A stretch of 64,000 bases of DNA from Impatiens glandulifera. Its lineage: Eukaryota > Streptophyta > Magnoliopsida > Ericales > Balsaminaceae. The stretch is taken from positions 38,130,840 to 38,194,839 of the forward strand of contig NC_061869.1 of NCBI RefSeq assembly GCF_907164915.1, read 5' to 3'. Both the position numbers and the translations under genes were made by a program. The notes beneath the pieces were generated by a model. The model saw only the letters and a program-made list of their open reading frames with translations. It made no database searches and had not been told where the DNA came from. Of the stretch, positions 30,181-42,349 are shown one piece after another (position 1 is the stretch's first letter; the number at the start of each line of letters is the position of its first letter).

Positions 30181-31489
30181 ATATATATTAATATTAAGTT
30201 TAATATTAAACTTAATTTTTATAAATTAAAACTAATTTTAAATTAATTAGATTTGAATAATATTAATTTTTATCTAAAATATTTATAGATAAATAATATT
30301 TTATATATATTATTATTCGTACAAATACGGAATTCAGGTTAGTTTTTATAATATTATGAAAATAGAGTGTTATACATTATTTTGTACAAATAATATATAG
30401 AAAATATATTTTTTCTAGTTAAATATGCAATAAAGCTTCATTTTCTTGACTGAAAACAATAATTTATAAGTAAAAAAATTAGAATAAATAACTTAATAAT
30501 ATATATATATATATATAATTTGTTTTTGTTAAGGATTTTTACAATTCTTAAAATATATAATGTATACATCTTATCAAACACAACCTTATATAATATTATA
30601 AAAATAAAGTATTTAACATTTGATCTGATCCAAACAAAATAAGAAAAAAGAAATTTTTTTTACAGTTAAATATGCAATAAAGCTTGATTTTCTTTACCCT
30701 TTGTTTTCTTTATTAGACCATCTCCTAGTACCGTGAGTCATTCTTTCAGTATTTTCTCTCTCCCAAATCACACATATTTGTGTTGCTATGATCCACAAAA
30801 CTATAATTTAATTGAATTTTAAAAAGGCCCTTAAAATTTAAAAAAGTTTTGATTTGAATTTTTAATATTTTTTATATAATTTATTTCAAATATTTAATTT
30901 AATCCTTTAACTTTTAATTTAAGTGAATTTTTATATAATTTATTTAATTTTATGTTTTTATTCTATATATTTTTATTCATATTTTTATGTATCATAAATT
31001 TATAATAAAAAAATATTGATAATAAAATAATTAAAAATACATTTCTTATTCTACTTACAATCAACATACATTTTTACAATACTTAAAAATAAATTAAGTT
31101 TCTTACAATAATTAAAAATACAATATAAATAATAAAAATCAAAAATAGGATTAATAATAAGGTAAATTAGAATTATTTTTTTCAATATTATTAAAATGTA
31201 CCCACAAATGATAATGATTAAACGTGAGTTTTTTTTTTAAACATTCGTGCATGTCCATTTTCAATAAATTTTCAAACATTTAGATCGTTTATAAAATTTG
31301 AATCATGCAACAAAATTTTGTTTTTATCCTTAATTTTTAAGCAGATAGTTCTTATTTTTCAAATTTAAATGATATTTAATTTGTTCGCTTCTCTTTCTCA
31401 TTTCTTCAAAATTTATTTGTTTGTTTCCTGCATAGTGTTTATCATCGATGATGTATTATCATCCTTTTTTTCTTTTCAGTTTTGTTTTC
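30181..31489. other. AT-rich intergenic DNA
   Basis: Very AT-rich, with short TA runs and two similar segments (ATGCAATAAAGCTTCATTTT at 30426 and ATGCAATAAAGCTTGATTTT at 30672). No gene or recognisable element. Confidence 0.5.
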
Positions 31490-32119
31490 TTCACCCCGAT
31501 AAGTCTTTTTAATTGAGAACCAATATCCCGGACACAAGTTGTCTTCTATGCATAGGAAATGAAGAAACCATAGATCACCTATTCGGGAGCTTCTGTATTG
31601 CTTCGGAGCTTTGGGACAGATTCTATAAAAGCTTGGAGCTGATTAGTTTCCCGAGTGAATGGAATGAAATTAAAGAAGCAGCACTACTCAAAGCCAAGGG
31701 AAATAGATTTGCAACAAGCGTGTTCAAGTGCGTCTTTGGAGCAGTGGTGTATAACATTTGGCAAGAACGGAATGCAAGGGTATATGACAGAACCCGCAGG
31801 AACATTGACGAGTTATTGAAAGATATTGTATCGGATTGCAGCGCCCTCGCGGGAACGTGGAGAAGAATTCCAAGCACGGAGTAGAACTGGAATATCTGTA
31901 GGAACTGAAATTTACCATTTTTTAAACTCACTAGAATTGAAAGCATTGTAAACCGATAATTCATTTACGTTTTTAGCTTTTTAGCTTTTATTCAGAATGT
32001 TACGACTTCAAAATCATTCTAGGCCTGTCTAGAATGATCTCTTAAACTCGTGGTTTTTTTTCGTTTTTGGGAATTTTTAATGAAATGACGCTAAGTCGTT
32101 TTTCCCCCAAAAAAAAAGT
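31490..32119 (+). mobile_element. 5'-truncated LINE tail with zf-RVT domain
   Basis: A frame from about 31513 to a TAG at 31884 carries SCLLCIGNEETIDHLFGS, ELWDRFYKSLEL and VVYNIWQERNARVYD. This is the zinc-binding region found at the C-terminus of plant L1-type LINE reverse transcriptases. A 3' UTR with TGACGCTAAGTCGTTTTTCC and a short A-tail (about 32111-32118) follows. Everything upstream of the last domain is missing, as usual for truncated LINE copies. Confidence 0.8.
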
Positions 32120-32750
32120 TTTAAGAAAATGATGAAATGTTAGGGGATGCTAGCCCGACATACTCAGGAGTTGAATTTTCTGATTCGGAAAAGGAATAGT
32201 TGCAAGATTGTTTTCTTCTACTACTTGTGGAACAATCTTTAAATTTTTCGAAATTTTTAACAATGTCTCACACGGGATCAAACTTTCAATCTACTTTAAA
32301 TTTATAATCTTTCGTGAACAACACTTTAGCTTTGAGCATCTATCAAGTTCAAATAATTAATTATAACTTCCAACCTACTTTAAATTTAGCATAACTCGTG
32401 AACAACGCTCTTCGTCAAAAACAAGAAATATTATATCATGATATCACCAATAATAACATGATCATCCAACAAATTCTTCAACAACAAAACCATTGAGTAT
32501 TACATGGTGATTCAGTTCATGGACATATTGTTATAAGTTGTGATCATGAGATTGATAGTAGGTTGTAATGATTACTTTTCAGATAATTAATTATACAATG
32601 AAGCCATCAGAGATTTTAAATGTCTCGCTCGTTGTTCCTTCAAATTGTTGTCATAGTCAAAGATCATGATTGATACTTTCAACAACGATCGAACAATACA
32701 TGCAAACTTGCATTATCTCTAATACAAAAAATAACATCAGTTTTTTGTAT
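32120..32750. other. Intergenic / decayed 5' part of PIF element
   Basis: AT-rich. The stretch 32400-32700 (CAAATTCTTCAACAACAAAA, GTGATTCAGTTCATGG...) may be the degraded N-terminal region of the neighbouring PIF/Harbinger gene, but no continuous frame supports this. Confidence 0.35.
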
Positions 32751-32754
32751 GTTG

Positions 32755-33625
32755 GCATAGGGTATTCTAGCAGATGCCACAAACGACTTTATTAAAATTG
32801 GAGAGGCTAGTGCAATTGAAAGTATGAAAATATTTTGTCGAGTTGTGGTTGAAATATTTGGCGAACGTTATTTTAGAAGGCCAACAACAAATAATATTTC
32901 TAGACTTATCTATATTGGTAAGAAATATGGATTTCCTAAAATGTTAGGCAATGCATTGGAGTTGGAAAATTTTCCTACCGCATGGGCCAAGCAATATCAG
33001 GCCATAGTGAAAATCCTATGATCATTCTTGAAACTATATTAGATTATGATCTATGGATATGACATGCGTATTTCGATTTACCAGGCACCAACAATAATAT
33101 AAACGTGTTTGAGTCATATCACATGTTCTTGAATCTAACTAAAGGTATTTCTCCTCCAACTCATCATGTAATCCAAGAAAAATAATATAATATTAGCTAT
33201 TATTTAGCTAATAACATATATTCAAAAATTTCCTCCATTGTGCAAACATTTCATGAGCCACGTGGTCTGAAGAAATTTTTTCGCAATGAAACATTAAGCA
33301 TATATAAAGGACGTTGAAAGTGCATTTGGAGTTCTTCAATCATGTTTTGCAATTGTAGCAGGACCGGTACAGTATTGGATAAAAGAAATGTTGCATGATA
33401 TAATGACTACATGTATAATTTTTTGCATAACATTATTAGTGAGGATGAACGTGACCTTAGTGCACCTATTAAAATGAAAATGGAAACGCTTTCATCGGAT
33501 ATCGAAATGATGATAGATGAAAATACTCGATTTCAAGATTTCATATCTCGGTACGGAAAAAATAAATAAAGAATCTCACATTTCACTTCATCGTTTATGG
33601 GAGAAGTACACCAATTTTGAGAATT
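32755..33625 (+). pseudogene. PIF/Harbinger transposase (HARBI1-like) pseudogene
   Basis: Across several frames the DDE_4 nuclease family is recognisable: VVVEIFGERYFRRPTTNN, ARLIYIGKKYGF-like text, the PTAWAKQYQ segment, ILETILDYDLWI-HAYF, LPGTNNNINVF, YYLANNIY, then a DERDLSAPI and DENTRFQDF tail. Stops and frameshifts occur at about 33019, 33050, 33185 and 33316. The central region with the GSLDCMHW-type motif is deleted. It is a dead copy without identifiable terminal repeats. Confidence 0.8.
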
Positions 33626-33689
33626 GATACATGTCTATTTTGTGTGTACAAAGTACTTTTTTAATAATGCTTGTTTTTTAAATAATGTT

Positions 33690-33905
33690 CTAGTTTAGTC
33701 TAATTTGTGTTTATTTCATAATGTTTAATTTGTTTTTCTTAATAATGTTTGTTTTGATGTAATAATTTTTACTCGTGTAGTGTAATTTGTATTTATTTAA
33801 TAATATTTAATTTGTTTTTTAATAATGTTTGTTTTGATGTAATAATTTTTGTTCGTGTAGTGTAATTTGTATTTATTTAATGATGTTTAATTTGTTTTTT
33901 TATGT
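33690..33905. repeat. Tandem repeat, about 88-bp unit, 2.3 copies
   Basis: TAATGTTTGTTTTGATGTAA followed by TAATTTTTACTCGTGTAGTG and AATTTGTATTTATTTAATAA is repeated twice, with a partial third copy. It lies just downstream of the PIF relic. Confidence 0.75.
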
Positions 33906-34829
33906 GTATAAATTATTGATATATATTTAATTTTATCATAATTTTTTTAGTGGGTGTGGGTTTGAAAATATATTGAATTTCATTTGTAAAGTTGATAAAT
34001 ATATAGGTATTTATTGAAAAAGTTAAAAAATTGGTGTAAAATAAATATTCATAGAATATTCTTTTGAGTTTGAAAATAAATTTTTAGGATAAAGATGAAT
34101 TACTGTTTTATGTGACACTAACTACATTTTGAGTTTGAGAATGAGTTTTTGGGTTGGAGATAGTCTTATAACTTTTTAAGCACTAGAATTTTATATACAC
34201 AATTTATAAATATTAAAATAATAATTTTGAATAAATAAATTTAAAATAATTAAAATCAAGGTCAATCCAAGATTAAACAATTAATTGGATTAATTATTGT
34301 ATTAATTAAATCTCAATTAATTAAAACAAAGGATAAGAAAAATAAAATAATTTGAAATAAATGTCGTATTTATAAGCATGAAAATTTGACTTACCCTATT
34401 TTCAATTAATATTATTATTTTTAATAATATTAAAATAGTATTTTACTTTTTTATATTCAAAATAACTTAAAGAAGAAATTAAAAACTAATTAAGGGTTAA
34501 TTATTGTGATAATTAAACTCTAATTAGGAAAATGATTCAAAATTCCAAAAATAATTTAAATATAAAATATTGTATTTATTTTATCCAAACTAGATCAAAG
34601 AAGGAATTAAAAATATTGTGATTTATTCATGAATTATGTTTATTACTTAAACTAATTAAATAAAATATCCCAAAGATACCAAAAAAATATATATATAATC
34701 ATAATTTTTATTATGATTCTTGAAATATATTTTTTTGAAATATTTGGTGAACAAAAACGTATAAAAAGGATTAAAATTAATTTTTAATAGCCTTTTTAAT
34801 AAAAATAAAATCTAATAATTTAGTGTAGC
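33906..34829. other. AT-rich intergenic DNA
   Basis: No coding frame, RNA gene or clear element. It may contain the 5' part of the LTR-like block that follows. Confidence 0.45.
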
Positions 34830-37518
34830 CGAATTTTTGTTAAAATTCTGCAGCAGAATTTTGGACCATCAGATGAGCGCCCAGATTTCATCCAACAGCC
34901 CAGACACTCCCACGCAGCTCGCTACAACGAATCAAACGTGCGCCTGCCACACCGGATTAACTAACATGATGGACTAACCTTGTTAGTCAAAACCGCTGAT
35001 CGTGGAAGGAAAGCGGACGCCGTTAGCCGAAACGACGTCATTTCGGTCTTCTTCTTCGTTGGGATGCAAGGCTCGCCGGAAACGCGATTCGTCGGCGTGC
35101 GATCTTCCAGAAGGACAACAAACTCCACAGACGTCCTTATCCCTTTAAATTTCGGCCACATCTTCTCCTTATTTCCTCCATCAATAACCATATAGCTAGA
35201 AGGGACACCTCGCCCTAGAAGTAGGCTGCCACGACTGAGGATAAGATTAGGGATAAGCTCGTAGGAATTCAAATTCGACTTGAATTTGGATTATCCAACC
35301 GACCTTCCTCGAATATAAATACTCCCCTTTGCTTTGTAAAGCACATCATCAAACAAACATCAATCAATTACCACCTGAATCAAAGGTTTGAAAATTCCAT
35401 CGAACTGTTTTTCTTAACCTACTCTGACGATCCAAGCTTCGATCCAGGCCTTGGGATAACTTTCAACACACCCTATGAGTGTTCTCCAGCTGTTAGTATG
35501 CATCCATACCATTTGTATCATGATCTGTGATTGAAACTCTTGGATTTTTTCAAATTTTCTTGTTTGATCAGGTTTGATCTGTTTTTGAGCTTGATTGTAT
35601 GATTTCTTTGTTTAGAATCATTATATATATCATGTATGAACTTTCCGTTGAAAAAACAAATCAAATCAACCAAAATCAAGAATTTAGAAAATTAGATTTT
35701 GAAAACTGGATTTTTTAAAATCTTACGTTCTTGAGTTTAATACAATTTTTTTGATTCAGATAGTTTCTATACATGTTTTTTAATATGTTAGAATGATTTC
35801 CAAGCAACTGTAACAACGTTTTGATCAAGTTTTTAAAAATTAAGCTTAAAACTGAATTTTTAAAATTTCGTGTTCTTAGTTTTAGTCTTGATTTTTTGAT
35901 CCAATTAGTTGTTATACATGTTTGTTAATATGTTATAATGATTTCCAAGCAACTGCAACAACGTTTTGATCATGTTTGATCAAATGTGTTTTTTTATTCA
36001 ATCTTTAAAAACCGTTTGAATGTTGTTCTTGTTTTGGTTGAGTTCAACTATATTCATTATTTCAAAGCTAATGGAACAAAAATCAGGCTTTGAAATGACC
36101 TAATTTCAAAAACTCCAAAATTTGACCTAGAAATGGTGTTTTGAAATTGATCTTTATAAAGATCTTCAAATCGTGATTTATGTTGGGGCTTTTGTTCTTC
36201 GTATCATATGAACTAACTATAGCTTACAGATCATGATTTCATGATCTAAATTAAAAGTTATAGACTTTTGAAATTTCAACCAAAATAAGAACATCGAGTC
36301 CTAAGGTTTTAGCCTATGACTGATAATCCTTGGTCATGTTCTTCAACCACAACCAAGAAAACAAACGCTGGGTCAGAACCCGCGACCGAGAAAACTCGGC
36401 GTACGACTGAGAACTAGGGTCGGTGTTTTTGAGGTCCAATCGAGGACCGTGATCGGTGTTATTCAGGTCCGACCGAGGACTAGGACCGGTGTTCATCAAC
36501 TCTGATCGAGGACTAGGATCGGTGATCTTGAGGAAGAACCGAGTCCTAGGACCGATGTTTCTAACCTAGGACCGAGCATCCTCTTTAGTCTAGGACCGAT
36601 GTTTTTAACCTTAGGACCGAGCCCTATGACTAAGCACTCCCTATAGCCTAGGACCGATGTTTCTAACTCTAGGACCGATGTTTCTAACCTAGGACTGAGT
36701 CCCTCCTTTAGCCTACAACCAATGTTTCTAATCCTATGATTGAACCCTCTCTTAGCCTAGGACCGGTAGACCTAACACTAACCCTAGACATAGGACCGAG
36801 GACCACAACCAACGAACTTGAACCGAGACCAAGCCTCCTAGGTCTAGGACCGAGTAGACCGAGTTCGGGACCGAGCCTTCTAAACCTAGGACCGAACCCT
36901 CCGGTCTCTTGACCCATGCGACCGAGCCCTGGTCTAGACCACCCCGGTCTTGACCGAGCCTAGATCGGACAAACCGGACCCAGACCTTAAGACTCGGGTC
37001 TTAAGGCCTTTTTGGTTCCACTTTTTAAAATCCAAAATTATTTTTGTAATTTTGGAACCCAATTCCATTTTCAAATAATCCTGAAAGGTGAGAAAATAAT
37101 ATTTTCATATTTTTGGGATACTTCCTATACCAATGTTTTGGTTAAGGTCTTGTTTGGAATTTATTTTTAATTTTTAACACTTTTTCTAATATTTTTCAGG
37201 ATTTTTACTCAGATATATATCAACGCAATCGCAAGTACGCACATCTGAATAATTTTGTACAATTATTTATGCAACCTAAGTCTATCTTTGTTTAGGACCT
37301 TTAAACTACTAATTGAAGAAAATAAATGTTATAAAGAAAGTTTTAATAGTCAGAGAATTTTAAAACATAAAAAGATGTCGACTTTTGACAAGCGCGGATG
37401 ACATAGCGCAAAAAGCCCTTTCCCGAGCATAATCGGAACATGAATCCCTTTTTCTAGATTTTCTGGTATAAATACATTTATACACATATCATTTTATTGA
37501 TTTTCATAAAATCACTTG
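34830..37518 (+). mobile_element. LTR-like block 1 (Tat/Ogre-type Ty3 relic)
   Basis: A GC-richer segment at 34850-35200 leads to TATAAATACTCCC at 35315. A long transcribed-looking region follows with a GACCGA-rich degenerate repeat (36290-36980). It ends at 37518 before TTGGCGACTCTGATTTT, which resembles the Arg-tRNA primer site that follows LTRs of Tat/Ogre Ty3 elements. Block 2 at 38100 has the same order of parts. No gag or pol is present. The start is not resolved. Confidence 0.45.
36290..36985. repeat. GACCGA-rich degenerate minisatellite within block 1
   Basis: Dozens of CTAGGACCGATGTTTCTAAC / GAGGACTAGGACCGGTG units of about 20-40 bp. A shorter, more diverged version is at 39465-39640 in block 2. 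Confidence 0.7.
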
Positions 37519-38060
37519 GCGACTCTGATTTTCAAATAAATAATCTTTAAAATTAGTTATGTTTATTAATTTAAACCAGGTTTTAGCTAAATTGTTATTT
37601 ATTGAGCCCCTAGATTATTAATATTTGAACAAAGGATTAATTATTTTACATAATTAATTTATTACCGCTCTAGGTTTATCAAAATATTTTAAAAACTAAA
37701 TGTTTCATTTTGAAAGATGTATGGCACACAAATACAGGTTGAAACACATTGAACCTCGAGCCACCCCGCGACGCGCTCCATCCCCCGTATTGCCACGTGT
37801 CCATGGCGTGTGCTAAGCTACGGACCCGGAGGGGAGACGATCAATCAGGAGGTTACAATATTCATTTTACCCCAATTAATTTGAAGGACTCAAATAAAAT
37901 AAATATATAATTTGAGATGAATGTTGTATACATTTAAATACTAAATAATTATTTAAAGTGCAAAAAATATAAAAAATAATAAAATAAATAGACAAAATAA
38001 ATATTTATCTATATTTAAATATTTTGTAGATTTTATATGTTGAAATTGAAGCCAAAATGA
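37519..38060. other. Primer-site-like sequence and retroelement leader remnant
   Basis: Begins with TTGGCGACTCTGATTTTC. It contains an isolated GC-rich patch at 37745-37855 (CCCCGCGACGCGCTCC, TTGCCACGTGTCC, GGACCCGGAGGGGAG) that looks like retroelement leader sequence. The rest is AT-rich. No coding frame. Confidence 0.35.
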
Positions 38061-38099
38061 GTAATGAAAAATCAATTTCAAACAAGTTTCAAGGCTGAA

Positions 38100-40225
38100 A
38101 AAATGTTGTGATCCAGTACAATTAATAATAGAAGAAACGGTTGCAACATACCATATAAGCATCAGATGATCGCCTAAGCCTCATCCAACGGACAATAGTA
38201 GTCGTGTTGCCCGTTGCACGGAAGGCAAGCTCTTTCGCGCGGTACCAGATCAACTAACGCTAGCCTCATCATTGTTAGCACAAATGCAGACGGAGCGTCC
38301 AATGCTGACGGAATGTGGACGAAACTCCCAAGGGTCTGCGCATTAGCCCAAAACGACACAATTTCATCCCTAGATCGTCTTCTTCATCGCGACGAACAGA
38401 ATAATGATTAGCCGTGATCTTTTATTTTTATAAAGATGGATCTCCGGCGATACTCAACCGAATTGGCTGGTTCAAAAGCTGAAATTATCACCTTAATATA
38501 TTGATAATTTCACTTATTATCATAGGCTTGATCATTTCCTAAACTAATAAAGTTGATCAAGAACAGACAAAATCCATTAATGACCTTTTATCTGAAATTC
38601 AATTCAATTGCATCCACAACCGACTTAGGGAGGCTATAAATAGCATTCTCCAACCAAGACGAAGCCAAGGAACACAACCACAAGCCTCCAATCAAAACTT
38701 CACAGAATCCGCCATTAAAATGTCTCAAGCTTTTGAAATTTTCAAAAATTTTGTGTAAGTCTTTAAAGTTCATTTCTAGATCATCCTAAAGTTTCATAAA
38801 AAGTTCAGGAGTGTTCTCTAACTCATAGTAAACTTTAATTCACACTATAATTCGAACTACATATTCAAATTGAAGTTCTTACATTTAAGTTCGACTAGTC
38901 TCTTATACCGTCTGATTATTGATTTTCTTGATTTAAATTCAATCATAATATCATTTCAAAGCTTTCTTCTGAATTCAAATTGAACGAATCAACCTAAATC
39001 AAAAACACCCAAATTTTAAAAAAAAAAATCTCAAAATTGGGTTTTTATTCTTGAGCTCTCGCTCAAGAATTATGGTTTGAAAAACTTCTTAACATTTTCT
39101 AAATGATGTTAGTAGTGGTTTTGGATCAATTCCAATCAGTTTTAAGCATATTTGCTTAAAAACTAAAAATTTCCTAAATTTAGAAAAATTTAGTTTTTGA
39201 ATTGGTCAAAACGAATAGTTAGTGTTCATGTTTTGGTTCTATTTCATAATATGTATGAAACTATTGGTAAGCTTCTTATAACCAATTGAATCTTAAACAC
39301 CAAAATCCTCTTTTTTACCAAAAAAATGTTCGGATCAAATAGAACGTCTTCCTGATCGATTGATACATCACGATGATGTTAAAAATGATCACTGGGATTA
39401 AATGAAGCTTCTTAGGCCTTCAGATTGAAGGATGGAGGCTCCAATTAAAACCCTTAAAACTACCGTCGATGTTCTTGACGTCCGACCGAGGAATCCAGCA
39501 TCCGAGCGAGAATTTTGTATGGGTTTAGTTTTTGACCGAGAAAACTAGCCTTCCACTAGACGCGATCGAGAAATCTTGACCTTGACCAAAGAATTTCGCA
39601 TTCGACCGAGAGTCTCTTCTCCGCTTTGACCGGGTACCCAAACCTGTTTACCACATGCCTAATTCGCTCTATACCCGCGTATCCAACCCGATTCGCGACC
39701 CATACACTTGCCTAAAGGCTTGTTTATTTGAGGTTTTCATTTTTAATTGTTTTTTAACAATTAGAAGCCCTAAACTATTTTTAAAAATCTGAAAAAATAT
39801 AAAACGATTTCAAAATATTTTTAGAATATTTTCATAAAAAATATTTTGATAAAGGCATGTTTGAGTTTACTTTTAATTTGTAATGCTTTAAACTGACATT
39901 TTTCTGGTGTTTTGCTCAATAATTCTCGACATCCATCGCAGATACCAGCATTTAAATATTATTTTATAATTTTAAATTTAAGAAAAACACATACATGTCT
40001 AAAACTTTAAAAATAATTGGTTAAATAAAATGTAAAATCAAATTTTCAATTGAATAATCAAAATTTTATGAATTAGAGACCGCATTTAACGAGTATGAAA
40101 AATATTACGCGAAAACCCTTTTGCCGAGTATCACCAAATATTGAATTCAAAAGAATGTCTTATCAAATATACGTTTATATATGTATACAAATATTTTTAT
40201 TAATTTTAAATTAAAAATTAATTGG
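38100..40225 (+). mobile_element. LTR-like block 2 (Tat/Ogre-type relic), diverged copy of block 1
   Basis: Same order as block 1: a GC-richer segment with ACGACACAATTTCATCC (38140-38420), TATAAATAGC at 38635, a long AT-rich part, GACCGAG-containing sequence (39470-39640), then TTGGCGACTTTTCATT at about 40221. Overall similarity to block 1 is patchy, so the two copies are old or belong to different subfamilies. Confidence 0.4.
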
Positions 40226-41220
40226 CGACTTTTCATTCAAATGAATAATTCTGTTAAATTAATTGTTTTTAAATAATTTAAAACGATTTTTTTTAATTAA
40301 ATTGTAGTTTGATTATTTTTAAATCTAAAATATTACCCAAATTGATTTAATAATTAATTTTTATAATTAATTTTAAATATAAAAATTACATTTTTGTATA
40401 AATCTTTTTTTTTCAAAGGTGGTTAAATATCAAAATTACATTTAATGTCTTTTTCTTTGTTTCACAATCTTTTTTATTTCTTAATTGAATATAATTAATT
40501 AAAAGTAAAAAAATATATATGATTAAAACTTATCCAGATAAACTCATACTGGCCACATGTAAAAGTTAATTATTTTAAAATATAAAAACTAAAGTTTATA
40601 TAAATTATTATAATCAACCGTTAAAGAGAGATAAAATAAAAAATATAATTAATTTAAAATAACTTTAGTAAAAGTTAAATATTTTGAAAACATAAAAAAC
40701 TAAAGTTTATAAATTATTATAATCAACCGTTAAAGAGAAAAGATAAAAAAAAAATTAAAAAAAATTAAAAAAGTGCAAAACTAAAAGTAAAAAAATTAGA
40801 GATATGGGAAAATAAAATATTTCTTAAAAAAATATACTTAACTGCTCAAAATAAAGAAACTCATTTTCAACCATTTTAATAGTACAATAATTTTAAAAAA
40901 ATTAAAACATGAAATCAATTTTTTTTATATAAATTAAAAAAATATATAAATTGTATATGCTAATTTTTATTTGTATAAGAGAGCTGTATTTGAGTTTTTT
41001 AATTTTATATTTAATGTATATATCCTATCAAACGCAACCTTAATATGTAATATTTCTGTAATATTATAATATTCAATCTTAGCCAAACAAAATAATACCA
41101 AAAAAGTAAAAATAACTGATATCACTTTTTTTAATTTTGAAAAAATGATGCACTTTTTGTGCGAGTTTCTTGCATGTACGCCTCATGTCTGAATCAACAG
41201 TCTATAGTACAGTTGGCAAA
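40226..41220. other. AT-rich intergenic DNA upstream of the kinase gene
   Basis: Contains a roughly 80-bp direct repeat (AAAACTAAAGTTTATA...ATTATTATAATCAACCGTTA at 40583-40630 and 40690-40732). No gene seen. Confidence 0.5.
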
Positions 41221-41601
41221 TTTCTATTGGTCAATTAATGCATAGCCGAAATTTGGAAAATCCAGTGGAGTTTTACCATCACTGTCCCTACATTTCTTGA
41301 AATCAGATCCAACGGTTTCTAGGCATGACATTCTAATCTTACGTCTATTATTCTGCCACGTGTATGACAAAGAAGGTTGTAGGGTAATTAATGTATGACC
41401 GTCTTCTTCCCGGTAAAAGGAAAATTGAGATTCTCTCTCATCCATCTCTGTCTTGTCTGTCTCTCTCTCTCTCTTCAACAGAAGAAGGGAAATACTTCAC
41501 TCTAGCGAATCGGTTATCTGTCATCTTATTTGTTCAATCGCCGGCGGCGCTGCGGGCTAGCTCCTGGAGTTGAATCTTGTAGTCAGTCCACATCGATTGA
41601 G
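41221..41601 (+). promoter_or_regulatory. Proximal promoter and first (untranslated) exon of the kinase gene
   Basis: A pyrimidine-rich leader (TCTCTCTCATCC...GTCTCTCTCTCTCTC, 41434-41475) precedes GATTGAG|GTACTC, a possible donor at 41602. The intron to about 42299 ends at GGCTGTAG, placing a 5'-UTR intron just before the coding exon. No clear TATA box, which is common for housekeeping plant promoters. The exact transcription start is unknown. Confidence 0.5.
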
Positions 41602-42349
41602 GTACTCATTACCTTATTTTCAAGCTTCAAAATTTTCCACTTAGATCACAAAGATATCCCTAATTTATCTGCTTGAGGTTCTGATAGTTTATTCTTTATG
41701 GGTCTCTTTCCATTTATCTATCTGCTTGCTTGTAGAGAAATTGATGTCTGTTAATTACTTTGAGTTTTTTTCCTTCTAATTTCTCCATTTTTTCAATGGT
41801 TTTCTTCAATGAGGAAATGATGCTTAAATGTGATATAATCTGCCTTATAGGTTGAAATGCATAGGTCCGTTTGGTAATCTTCTTATTGTTTTAAAAACCA
41901 ACCATCTTCCTTTCCTTCCATATACAGTCTTTTTTTGCTTCTTGTCTAAATCGTTGAATTTATAAATATTTGGTCTCAATAAAAAAAAATCAAACATTTT
42001 GGTGTTTTTTTCTAGAAAAAAAGTTTGTTTGATGGGAAATTGATTTTAAAATATTATAAAAATCAAGTAAAGTCATTTTGGTATTATAATTGATGTTTTA
42101 AATGTTTTGATGGTAGAAGTTATTGATGATGATGAGATATCAGATTGAGGGTTTTATTGCTTCTCAGTTTGGTAATCCTTTTGTTGTTTAAAAAGTAAAA
42201 ACCAACAATCTTCCTTTCCTTTCCTTTCATATACAGTTTCTTTGTGTATGTAAAGCTAGCTTTTGTCTGAACTAATTTGATTAAATGACTTGGCTGTAGG
42301 TTTTCAACAGGAATCATCAAAGCTAGCTACAATTCTATTGCTGAACAAA

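Noticed and set aside
34961..35272. 103-codon minus-strand frame
   Set aside because: Lies across the GC-rich part of LTR-like block 1; no family resemblance and not preserved in block 2.
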